This document shows, in pieces, positions 35,848 through 45,487 of a DNA stretch of 64,000 nucleotides. This DNA comes from Pezicula radicicola (taxonomy: Eukaryota > Ascomycota > Leotiomycetes > Helotiales > Dermateaceae). The position numbers were made by a program, and so were the translations under genes. The stretch lies in NCBI GenBank assembly GCA_003008705.1, contig PDUO01000003.1:1000793-1064792 (forward strand), written 5' to 3'. Positions within the stretch are counted from its first letter, which is position 1, and every line of letters begins with the position of its first letter. Under the pieces are notes generated by a model. The model ran no database searches and was not told the DNA's origin. It saw nothing but the letters and a program-made list of their open reading frames with translations.

Positions 35848-37036
35848 TTCGCGCAGATAAAAATGAGGAAGGATTTATAGGTAGGTCTACTCAATGTTAT
35901 AAACGTAGCGCCAGTAAGTGGAAATTGGGAGGGAGGGACCACCACCGGCCAGAGCAATGTCGAGAAAACACAAAAGCTAAACACTTCCCTCCACGAGGGG
36001 AAGTCGCGAATATTTTATCCTTTTCCATCCAGCAGTAGCCAAGCTGATAGCTATCCATCCCGCATCCTGGGGTCTCGCATCAAAGATAATTAGTTGCATG
36101 TGCCACTAATAACATCTACCCTACATTAGGAAAGATGTAATCAATCTCACTCGACATTTCGAGTACAGTAGATAACTCGGGAATACCGGTTTACATTATC
36201 TTCGGCAGAGATTTCAACGTCTTTCTCGTTCGGTTATTCGCTTCCAATCTTTCCTTCCAAGAAATACTGCAAGTCAGCCAAGAGATGTTTATTCTGAATG
36301 TAGAAGTTGCGAAGGAAATAAGCGAGCGAGCGGACTGGGGCTTTGGGATGTCGTGGTGTTCTGTGCTACCGCCAAGAGTGTTTATGTACAGCACTGTACG
36401 AAATACAAAACTTATGTAAATGGACGAATCATATTCAAGATTTCGAGGTAAAAGATGTGGTAGTATTATGCACGGAGGTATGTCTTGGGAACTAATCAAA
36501 TACAAAAGCGGGGTGGCAAGGATTGGAGCATCGAGATTCTTCTCTTATCATAGCCAAGAATACAGACAGAAGCTGAACTCTTGGTCATGGCGTATAAGGG
36601 AATTACCCCGAGGTTTCGATAGACGTTAAAAATTCCGTGTTATCTCTTGACATATTGCCTACGAGAATTAAATTGGGCTTGGAGGTTGTAGACATATCGT
36701 TCTATATCTACCGTTTTCAGAGTGTAGCATGTTAGAGTAAAGCTTTATTTTTGTTTGCTTTTGTTTACGATTGTCATGTATTTGTAGATAATGTACCTCG
36801 ATCCCCATTACTACAAATAGTGCCCCTACCTGAGTTAAAAAGTTGAAATAAGCTTAATCTCCAGCTTTCAACTGATAGGAAACCTACACGACAACCTTCC
36901 TCTTTGAGTCCTAACGTGCGATGGCACAGCAAACAATTGACACAACTTTCGCCGCTTTCCGAAGCCTCGAAATATCAAATCCTCCAAAGAAGAATTTTGT
37001 TTCTTTTTGGAAGGTTGTTGTGGCAGCCAAGAACTG
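35848..37036. other. Intergenic region
   Basis: Promoter of the transporter gene and 3' flank of the next minus-strand gene. No gene supported; open frames at 36191-36505 and 36420-36629 look accidental. Confidence 0.45.
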
Positions 37037-37835
37037 TCAGTTCTCCGGGGACCTTTTGAAGAGATAAGGGTTCTTGGAAGGAGGCGGTTTGGTGGCGCAG
37101 CTGCCCCCTTGCTTGGTGGATTTTAGCGTGTTGTTTGTTACTCGCCCCTTTGCGAAGTTGAGAGCTGATGGTGAGTCGATGGGATTTGGAATTTCCGAAT
37201 GTGAGGTTTTAGAAGGCGAAGTTTTCTTTTTAGGTCTTTTGATTTTGCTGACTGTAAGTTAGATGATATTTCCTTAGATTAGGAGACTTTCGAGAATAAA
37301 GTCTGGTTTTGAACTTACGAGGCATACAGCAGGTGGTAGGTCTGCCCATTGCCAGTATGTCAATTGTTCAAATTGGTCACCTCTATCGGCTACCGTCCTC
37401 TCCTTCCGACTTCACAACATCTGAGGCCTTTTTCTCATTACTCCGAGGCATCCAAATCCTACCAAATACAGGATACTCTCTTGGGGTTGGTGTACTAATC
37501 TCGACACCCGGCAACCTTGATTGAATCGACACATTGAGAATTCGGTGTTGAAGACCATGTGGATGCTGTGAGTATGGAGCTCGGCTTCGACGTGAAGTTT
37601 TAGTTTGCTCATCTATGGCCTGCTTCTCTTTAGTCTCCTTCTCTTCAACCTGCTCTTTAGCCTGCTCCTCTTGCGCCTGTTCCTCTTGATACTGTTGGTT
37701 ATTTGTCTGATTTTGATCTTTGGACTCAGAATCCACATCCATACTTTCACCAGATACAACCGCTTCTTCTTGAATCTCACCAGCTTTTACCTCTTTGCGT
37801 CCCTCGACAGGTGCTAGGGGGAGGAAGGTGGGCAT
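37037..37835 (-). CDS. Basic/acidic low-complexity hypothetical protein
   Basis: Not recognised. The preferred model has exons 37394-37835 and 37037-37251, joined by a 142-bp intron (GTAGCC...TTACAG), giving 218 aa. The start is MPTFLPLAPVEGRKEVKAGE. A Gln/Glu-rich coiled-coil-like stretch covers residues 45-80 (YQEEQAQEEQAKEQVEEKE). The second exon is Lys/Ser/Pro-rich (SKIKRPKKKTSPSKTS) and nuclear-localisation-like. The joined frame is open to a stop at 37037-37039. A 31-nt stretch at 37319-37349, flanked by AG and GTAAGT, could be a separate first exon (ATGGGCAGACC...) or a cassette exon. A longer N-terminus from an ATG at 37928 is also open but looks like leader sequence. Confidence 0.5.
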
Positions 37836-38548
37836 TTTGCTCTTTTTTAGGAGGTAGTCAGGTGTTGAGCTTAGATATAGAGGACAGAAAATATTGCTGA
37901 TTCTCTTCTTCTTTTTCTTTTGGAGCATAAAGATTAAGTTTTATTTGGGAGTGCTTAGGGATAGAAGAAAAAGGAGGAAGTTCTTTGGGATTGCGAGCTG
38001 ACCTTTTTATCCATGGAAGCTCAGTCAAGATGAAAATTCTCGCCAAGAAGCGATTTGAGTCTGGATAAAAACTAATGGGCATAAAGATATCAGTTTGCCG
38101 GAGCTAGAATTGCAAACTAGCTTCTAGATAGAGGTGACTAAACCATTAAAGCTCTTTACTATCTTAAAAAAAGCACCAAAGTGTCATGCGGATATAAGTA
38201 AATCAATTGCAATTTGGGACAACCATTTAGTGAATGTTTGTATCTCTTTGTGTTCTCCTATTCTCTGATGAATGTCTATCGAATCTGAAGCCCCTCATGA
38301 GTCTCTGACCGAACAGGCCCTGATGATGATGGCTTCGCATTTTGCGATCTATACAAGAGTATAGTTTATCCAACGTCCACTGGAACCCTTCCTAACCATA
38401 TTTCAACCTCGATTTCCAGATATCTCAACTCCCCAATCCCAGTAAAAACTCCACAAATACCGATCTGCCCACCCCCCCAAGTCCAACTAAACCCAGATGT
38501 ATTAGCGCCTGGTTGTAGAAGACTCTTCGCCTGTCCGCACTTACTGAT
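37836..38548. other. Intergenic region
   Basis: Promoter of the preceding minus-strand gene and 3' flank of the next. A poly-C run lies near 38470. No gene supported. Confidence 0.45.
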
Positions 38549-39172
38549 TTACTGGGCGATACCCTTATTACTCAAATATTTCCAGTGCCTCTTATGTAAA
38601 CTGAATATCCTCTCGATATCCTCCTCCGTCTGTGCCGACCCGTCGCTCACATTAGGCACGCACCTAATGTCGTTGGAGCTAGCAAATGGCGGCAGTACCG
38701 AAGAGTCGACAGGATAATTCTGAAGCATGTCTTGGCTGAGAAAGCCCCCAGATTTCATTACCTCGTTAACGTTGCAAGGAAATATTCGCTTCCAGAAAGA
38801 GGTAGTTTCAGGATTGAATATGCCAAACACTGGGTTTCTGAGCAGCCCTGCCTTCGATTTTGTTTTGTGCTCGTACCAAGCGTCGATTTCTTGTCGTATA
38901 CTCGTACAGCTGGCTTGGAGTGGGCCGAGTATGCTAGGATTGCAGAGATAGGGAGACCAGGTGCAGTATTCGATCTCGTGCTTTTGGGACATGAGAATAT
39001 CGTAGATGAGGAAGCACACATCCGCTGGTAATCGGGTAACAAGCAGGGATTCTGAATTGATTGATGCGGCAGTGGGCTCTGGAGACGATTCGGAAGGTAC
39101 ATCGAAGGACATCTCTTTGCTTTCGTGATCTTGTTGGATAGGTATCTTTCCATCGCTTGTGATAGTCGCCAT
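38549..39172 (-). CDS. Hypothetical protein, single exon, 207 aa
   Basis: Intronless frame starting MATITSDGKIPIQQDHESK. After a short disordered N-terminus comes LLVTRLPADVCFLIYDILM. This resembles the opening helix of F-box-like or related short domains common in fungal orphan proteins, where LP followed by hydrophobic and acidic residues is typical. The rest contains a Cys/aromatic-rich middle (EYCTWSPYLCNPSILGPLQA) and a helical C-terminus. Function unknown. The frame is far longer than chance frames nearby. Confidence 0.6.
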   Translation of the reverse strand: MATITSDGKIPIQQDHESKEMSFDVPSESSPEPTAASINSESLLVTRLPADVCFLIYDILMSQKHEIEYCTWSPYLCNPSILGPLQASCTSIRQEIDAWYEHKTKSKAGLLRNPVFGIFNPETTSFWKRIFPCNVNEVMKSGGFLSQDMLQNYPVDSSVLPPFASSNDIRCVPNVSDGSAQTEEDIERIFSLHKRHWKYLSNKGIAQ

Positions 39173-39765
39173 TGTACGTCTTTTTTTTGTTTGGTATTGT
39201 ATGCGCAGGTGATAATCTAAAGCAATGTGTCAGCCTCCCTCAAAATTTAATTTTGATTGTGCTATAGTGAATCAAAACTAGGGGGAAGACCGTTTGAATA
39301 AGGTAGGCTTAGCTATGGGTAATAGCCCACGCTAAAAGCCAGAACTATAAACTACGGCAACATCTTGCTATTCCGTAACTATTCTACAGGCAAGTTGCCC
39401 ACTAGGCGGCACAAATCTAAGCTTAAAATAAAGTTTTGAATATTCAACTTGGTCTTGATAATACCTTCCATTCCCATAAGAAAACGACGACGAAGCGACG
39501 AAATACAACAAAGGCTCTACAACAGGAGAACGTTCAGCTCTAAGCGCAGCAGTAGTTGTGTCAAGCCGTAACGGACTCGCACTTGGAGACACCGCTGTCG
39601 ATGACAAAAACAGGGAACAAGCGCCTACTTCATGCACGACGAGACCATCGTAGCCTCTGAACCCTGGCGGCATCCGGGTAGAAATATCAACAATCCATGG
39701 ACTACAAGAGTACCAATTATCTTATCTAAAGCAACCATTGCCAGAATATTTCAAACTGCGCCAAC
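39173..39765. other. Intergenic region
   Basis: Divergent region between the minus-strand hypothetical gene and the plus-strand phosphatase remnant. A T-run lies at 39180-39190. No gene supported. Confidence 0.45.
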
Positions 39766-40389
39766 ATGAAAACTCCACCGAGTGCAACAAACGAGACCAA
39801 GCGTCCAGACGCGACAATCAAGCAAAGCCTAATCCCTCTGCAAGAGTGCGACCCTCCTCTAGAGGATGAACTATAACGACTAGAACTCAACAAAACTCGT
39901 TCCGCAGAGACCTTTAAAGTATTCGAAGTCATCCCACATTTGTATATTTCAGAACTCCCGCAAAATATTCCTCACAATATCACCCACCTCGTCAATATAT
40001 GCTACGACGAATACCCACGGGACACAACTCGTAAATACTTGTATAAACCAATGAATGATTTCGATTGTATTGAAGGAAATATCCGACCGATCACAACATT
40101 CGTCTCGAAGGCTTTGTACGAGTGAGGCGAAGTACTCGTTCATTGTAAGGCAGGCGTCAACTACTCGGCAACCGCCATTATAGCATTCTTGTGCTACAAG
40201 AATAAGATAGACTCGGTAGATGTCCTGACGCTCCTCAAAGAGAAACCCCCAGATGTAAATCTAGCGCACGGTTTTCTAGCTGAGATAGACCTGTATTACA
40301 ACAGGTACACTCCGGATCGTTCAAAACTGGAAAGGATTATGGGAAAGTCGAATGATGAGAAAACTCGTCATGAATATGAATGGGATTGA
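39766..40389 (+). pseudogene. Dual-specificity phosphatase pseudogene
   Basis: Reading one frame from the ATG at 39766 to the stop at 40387-40389 gives 207 codons interrupted by TAA at 39874-39876 and TGA at 40123-40125. Between and after the stops the frame clearly encodes a dual-specificity phosphatase domain: FKVFEVIPHLYISELPQNIP, THLVNICYDEYP, GEVLVHCKAGVNYSATAIIA and DVNLAHGFLAEIDLYYNRY. The catalytic loop normally reads HCxxGxxRS; here the arginine position is Tyr (HCKAGVNYS), so activity would be lost even if the stops were bypassed. CAA to TAA is a likely origin of the first stop, and the Arg to Tyr change fits C-to-T and G-to-A changes. An intron of about 101 bp (39782-39882) could remove the first stop, but nothing plausible removes the second, which lies eight residues before HC. 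Confidence 0.8.
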
Positions 40390-41474
40390 GAATAAATGAG
40401 GAATGAGGAATGAGAAACGACAAGAAATGATAAACGGGATCATTCTCAAAGAGGAAAGCCACTTGAACATTTCTTTGCGAAATGACAATAGCCGCAGAGA
40501 AATATATTCAAGACATTCATGACCTCAATGCCATTCAGGGTGTAAGGTCCCTTGAACGATGTTCGCCACTAGGCTGCAAACACCGAAAGCTGAGATGGTT
40601 GAATTGGCTTTGTAATCAGACGACGAGCTTGACATGAACCCATCATCCAAAGGCACGTATGCGTAGCCGCAGAACGACAGGATAGAAATGAAAGTACACG
40701 TACTGTTGGTTATGAGTAATGTGTTAGAAAATAGCAATTGCGGTTGCAGCTAATGATGGTATCTGCAATGGTGTGTTGTAGCTGTGTGTTGACTGAGGTG
40801 TGAGAGGAGTGGGCAGAGTAGAAAAGTGAGATAGTGACTAAGCAAACATCATGCGATGTAACATGCCAATGGAGTTATAGAAATGGTCATTGACCGCGGT
40901 CAGAATTGACAAACGACCTCGAAAGTTGAGTATGTTGAGAGCTGGTGAAAACCAATGATGTTGTTGCGAGCTATAACGTAGAAGTTGTGGAAAGTCGGTC
41001 TTTGAACTTAATGTTGTGAAACTCACAAAATACCCGACAAGCGAGGTAAAGAAGTCAACATAAGCTGGTTGATTTATCTGTGCTGTAGTTTTTAAGAATT
41101 GATTTCCTGCGAAGAATCAAGTGTAGTCTAAGTCCACATGTCTTTTTTAGGAAGAGTAGTCCCTAGAGTCTTGTTTCTGCTTTATCTCTCTTCAACCAAA
41201 AAGTCAATGTTTTTTTGTTATATTTACTTCAATTGAACGAAACCTTAAAGTAAACAAACAGCCGACTTTGAGTATTGGACTGCGCACTTTTATTTGTGTT
41301 ACGGATATCGACACACTAAGTATGAAGTACTAAACAGAGCCAAATATTGGAGACAATTTCAAGAGACACATACAATTACAGTAGACAAGAAGTAACTGGC
41401 AATTCAGCCAGCTGAAATATAGCAGTATAGCTCTCTCAACCACGACAAACTCTCATCAATAAAAATTAACTACC
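40390..41474. other. Intergenic region
   Basis: AT-rich and without a supported gene. The minus-strand frame at 40525-40737 has a hydrophobic start but no other support. Confidence 0.45.
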
Positions 41475-43313
41475 TCAACACTCTCCCGTCTTCTCCACAA
41501 CCTCCTTCCTCTCTTGAACAACCCCATAACCAACCAAAACTTCATCCCAATACCCCTCCGCAGAATTCGAAATCAACGGTACCTCATCAAGATCATCCTC
41601 ACCCCTACAAAGAGGATCATAAACAGCACTCCACCTCTCGAAAACCTCCTTCGGACTCTCAATCTCACTCGCCCATTTCATAATCCTCTGATTTCTCTCC
41701 CCATTTTCTTGATCCCTCATTGATACGAAAGGTACCTCAACGCTCGCCTCCATCAAAGCAGCTGCAAAAATCGAGTCTCGTCCTTTCGGAATAGGAGATT
41801 GAATAATCACAGGTTGCTGATGACCGAGATTCGTACTTGATAATTTTAGTTCCTTAATCGGTACACCTCTTTCCTCAAAGAAATTCCTCTTTATCGACTT
41901 ACTGTTCTCTTCTTCATGCTGAGGCGATTTTTCTTTCTTGATGATCTCTAAAGGAGGAATTGGTTCTATCTCGTACGAGGAAGTTGAAGGAGTTGGTTCG
42001 TTTAAAGAAGGAGATTTTATGAAACTCTGAGTAGGATTCATGAAATCCCTCTCACAAATTTCACAAAGTCCTCTGATTCCTCTAACTCCTACTTTATTGC
42101 ATAGTTTACAATGAGAAGGGGCTTTATCGATCCAGGGATTCGTACCTTCACCGCTTAGTCGATACCCGAAGGTATCACAGCTCTGAGCACTATTACTCCT
42201 ATTTTGGTTTTCTTTAAGGGCTTTAAGTACTTCTTCGTTATTCCTTGGTTCAGAATTCTCACCTATACAGAAGAAAGATGAGGAGTCGGATGAGGATAGG
42301 GAGGTCTGCCGATGGTAGGAGAATGGATGATAATTTAGTTGCTCGAAGGGTGGTTTGAATTTATCAGCTAGATCTTTCTGTAGTTCACGGCGAGTACTAT
42401 CTAGATGTTCTAATGAAGGTCGGATTTTATCCGCTAGATCTTTTGCGATTTCTCTTCGCGTGCTGTCTAGAACTTCGGATCCACTACCGATATACCCAAC
42501 GAGCTTACTCGGAGTTGGAGAGCTTTTGTGTCGCTGATGTGGGGTTCGTCGAGAACCTGGCGGTGAGTGAAACGGTTTCTTCCCAACTAGATCTTTAGTA
42601 ATTTCTCTCCGTGTGCTGCCCAGGACATCAGGACCACTACTAGTAAACTCAGCAAGTTTACTTGGTGTCGGCGAGCTCTTATTTCGCTGATCTGAAGATC
42701 GACGAGAAGATGGCGGCAAATAGAAAGGATTTTTCCACTCTTTCTCAGCACCCGGTGGTACAGGTGGTGATCGATAAGCTTTATATTTCGAAGCTACACG
42801 TTCAATCTTGCCTTCTTTCATGGCTTTCCATTGAGCATGCATATCACTAATATCCTCCGTAGCCTTCTCGGCATCTGATTTTCTCCTAGAGTTCTCTAAT
42901 GCCGACGTTAGGCCTCCCATCTCCTTGAAGAACTTTCCTTTACGTCGTAACTTCGGGAGAGGTGGAAGTTCCTTATCTTCTACTCTGCTGCTTACTTGTT
43001 CTGGTGGTGAGGACGTTGCAGCGGATTTCTGCCCTCTCATCTTCTGTTTATGAATTGTTTGTTTCTCGGTGAAGTGTTCGACAACGTTGGGTGAGACCCT
43101 GTCTGCTCTTGACCCTGGCCATGCTGTGATGGGTCGACTTGATGCCTCTTGATCCTGCTTTTCTTGTTTAATATGAGAATGGACTGATGAGAAGAAGTCC
43201 CGAACCTTCCGCGATGTTGAATTTGGGCTTGTCACCTCTCGGCATTCTTCGTAAGTAGTATGCTTGATCTTCATCTTCTCGTTCCTATGGTTTTCAGGCG
43301 TGGACTGTGGCAT
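41475..43313 (-). CDS. Hypothetical repeat protein with CxxC pair
   Basis: Not recognised. A single exon encodes 612 aa, starting MPQSTPENHRNEKMKIKHTT. Most of it is polar and probably disordered. Residues about 205-320 contain a tandem repeat of about 51 residues: each unit holds SSRRSSDQRNKSSPTPSKL or GSRRTPHQRHKSSPTPSKL, then a DVLGSTRREITKDL-type segment. A third partial copy (HLDSTRRELQKDLADK) follows. Further on, CKLC plus eleven residues and CEIC form a CxxC pair that may bind zinc (residues about 407-425). The C-terminus has a compact acidic helical stretch (IMKWASEIESPKEVFERWSA). Length and steady composition argue for a real gene. Function cannot be inferred. Confidence 0.75.
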   Translation of the reverse strand: MPQSTPENHRNEKMKIKHTTYEECREVTSPNSTSRKVRDFFSSVHSHIKQEKQDQEASSRPITAWPGSRADRVSPNVVEHFTEKQTIHKQKMRGQKSAATSSPPEQVSSRVEDKELPPLPKLRRKGKFFKEMGGLTSALENSRRKSDAEKATEDISDMHAQWKAMKEGKIERVASKYKAYRSPPVPPGAEKEWKNPFYLPPSSRRSSDQRNKSSPTPSKLAEFTSSGPDVLGSTRREITKDLVGKKPFHSPPGSRRTPHQRHKSSPTPSKLVGYIGSGSEVLDSTRREIAKDLADKIRPSLEHLDSTRRELQKDLADKFKPPFEQLNYHPFSYHRQTSLSSSDSSSFFCIGENSEPRNNEEVLKALKENQNRSNSAQSCDTFGYRLSGEGTNPWIDKAPSHCKLCNKVGVRGIRGLCEICERDFMNPTQSFIKSPSLNEPTPSTSSYEIEPIPPLEIIKKEKSPQHEEENSKSIKRNFFEERGVPIKELKLSSTNLGHQQPVIIQSPIPKGRDSIFAAALMEASVEVPFVSMRDQENGERNQRIMKWASEIESPKEVFERWSAVYDPLCRGEDDLDEVPLISNSAEGYWDEVLVGYGVVQERKEVVEKTGEC

Positions 43314-44274
43314 ATTTGTGGTTTTTTGTTGTGTTTGGGTATGAATTTTGTATACTTATTGAATGAGTAAATGTATGCAAAATTTGAGACTGGATGGAAA
43401 TGCGTTTGCTTATATAACTCTTTAACAATGACAAAGGCCAGTATGTCGAGAACAAGGGAAACTGCTGGACAAGGCTATTGATAGAAGCGCACTAATATCA
43501 CCGTTTGTTTTGTTCTTTCTGACTCCGATGCTATTTTTGATACTGACTCCTAAGCGCTCCCCGTGTTCCTTTGTCCGCGGAAAAAGAAGAGTATTGTATG
43601 TTTTGTCGAAGTGGCAATATGAGACAAAGCACGTGGAATGACTCGGTGAAGCAAAAGTTGTCAGAAAATAGCAGACAAAGAAATTTTCGTGAGACATTCT
43701 AAGAAAGCGGATTCGGGGAGAGAGTAGACATTTCTCTTCATGAAAACCAAGCAATTCTAGGCGCAGTCGAACTTAGAACTGAATGCCAACAACACACATC
43801 TGGTAGAAGCACCTTCTACGCCGTAGAACCTAGAAAGGAGTTCGTAGGAAAGCAGTGTAAGTTGAGGTGCTACTCCTCCGCTGCGATGTGAGAATCTGTA
43901 CCGTCTGTAAGGAAATCACAACCGGAAATATGGTGAATGGTGACCGCAGCGCCATTCTTTCGTACTGATATATTCTTCATCGTTGAGATGTGACGAAATC
44001 CCTCCAAGCGCGCTTTTCACCCTCCTAACCCTGTGACTCTATCCATTAACAATACTCGTATCATATACATTCGAATGAATGCAGGACGTATTTCTTCGTG
44101 TAGGTATATCGTAATAAACCGCTCGTCTAGTCGTAGTGCGCATCGTTTCTCGTCCTCTGATCATCAATCCACAACACCTCTCACAACCCCTTCTTCTCCT
44201 TCTTAACCTCAATTCTCTTATTCGCCTTCTCGCTCATTTCCTCACTTCTCCACTATTCATTTCTTCATCAGCAA
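43314..44274. other. Intergenic region
   Basis: Promoter of the repeat protein and 3' flank of the small membrane protein gene. A C/T-rich tract lies at 44160-44260. No gene supported. Confidence 0.45.
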
Positions 44275-44542
44275 TCAATCCTTAATCCTCCCCTTTCCAC
44301 CAGCCCCAACCTCCTGCTCAACCAACCTCACCAACCCCACACCCCTCCAAACCACAGAAAACAATAAGAACAGCAAAACAACTCACAACTTTAACAGTAT
44401 ACAGAACCAAAACAACCCCCATCAACCCAATAATAGCCCTCCTAGTCGTCTGGTCCATAAGATCATGCTCCATAACCGAATCGCGAACACCCATACCCAA
44501 CTCCTGCAGCGCTTCCACAACCTTCTCAAGCGTATGGATCAT
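44275..44542 (-). CDS. Small single-span membrane protein, 64 aa
   Basis: Two exons, 44387-44542 and 44275-44313, with a 73-bp GTGAGT...GAGCAG intron. The joined product reads MIHTLEKVVEALQELGMGVR at its start, then an amphipathic segment. A predicted membrane span follows (RRAIIGLMGVVLVLYTVKV), with a short basic tail EVGAGGKGRIKD. The unspliced frame is 74 aa and Gly/Cys-rich at its end, less protein-like. No family recognised. The size and single span suggest a small ER or mitochondrial subunit, but that is a guess. Confidence 0.5.
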
Positions 44543-45487
44543 CTTGAATGGCTTGCTACAAGGACAGTAACAGTAACTAATCTCGATATTCGAAGCGGGA
44601 GAGCGTTCGTCGTGTTGTCTTCTAATTAGATATAAAGAAATTAATAATGGAAGAGACGTCGTACCTTATATATCCTTGATTCCTTGGCACTTGCCTCACC
44701 CCAATCTATTACCCCTGCCCTGGTGTCATTATGTCCCAGCCTCGCTTCCCATAATTCTCTCACCAATAAGGAAGCTGTTTGTATCCCTTTGTCGCATATC
44801 GGCAGCCGTTGATGCCCGTAAGGATCATGCACCATGCATCTTTTGACGCATATCTGAAAATTTAAGGTCAAGACCGGAGCGTCTTTTCCTGTATGCCTGA
44901 TGCCCCATGCCTTTCGCCTTATGCCTTTTCGGGCATAATAAATATTCTGAATAACACCTAGCTAGGTAGGTGCCCAACTTGTCTCTCTTTTAGCTTATGT
45001 TTTACTTGTGCTTAATACCTAGGTAAGTGTGTCTGTTTTAATCGTCGAGCTCGCTTGAGGGACTTGGGAAACATTCTTGGTTGAATGTTAAATCACAAAA
45101 TACGAATTCAGAAGGCATCACGATTGCAAAACCACCTCCACGTAAAGGAAAGCATCTCAAATTCTAAACTACCTATGTACGTTGTCTGGAATTCCAGCGT
45201 TTGAAGCAATATTGGCCACGCTGTGTAGCCAGGAGCAAAAATACATTATTACTTGCGAGACCTAAGGATTGATGTAACGCCCACTGCCATCCGTTTCAAT
45301 CCCGCAAATGCATGCCGCTAAATGGACTGTGATGGAAAAATAATGCAATAACAACCATGAGCAAAAACGCCGAGTTGCAATGACACGACTAGACCCTCCT
45401 GGGTATCCCAAGTCCCCATGAAAACCCCGCTAAATGCAAATAGAAGGAGAGTCGTTGCGCCGTAATGTGGAAAGTTTGACGCCCAAA
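44543..45487. other. Intergenic region
   Basis: No supported gene. Near 44892-44936 the pentamer ATGCC recurs four times and is closed by GGGCAT, which could form a hairpin. The rest is the 3' flank of the F-box gene. Confidence 0.45.

Noticed and set aside
40123..40125. Splicing out the second stop of the phosphatase frame
   Set aside because: The only nearby GT...AG pair is about 28 nt and would delete the HC of the catalytic loop.
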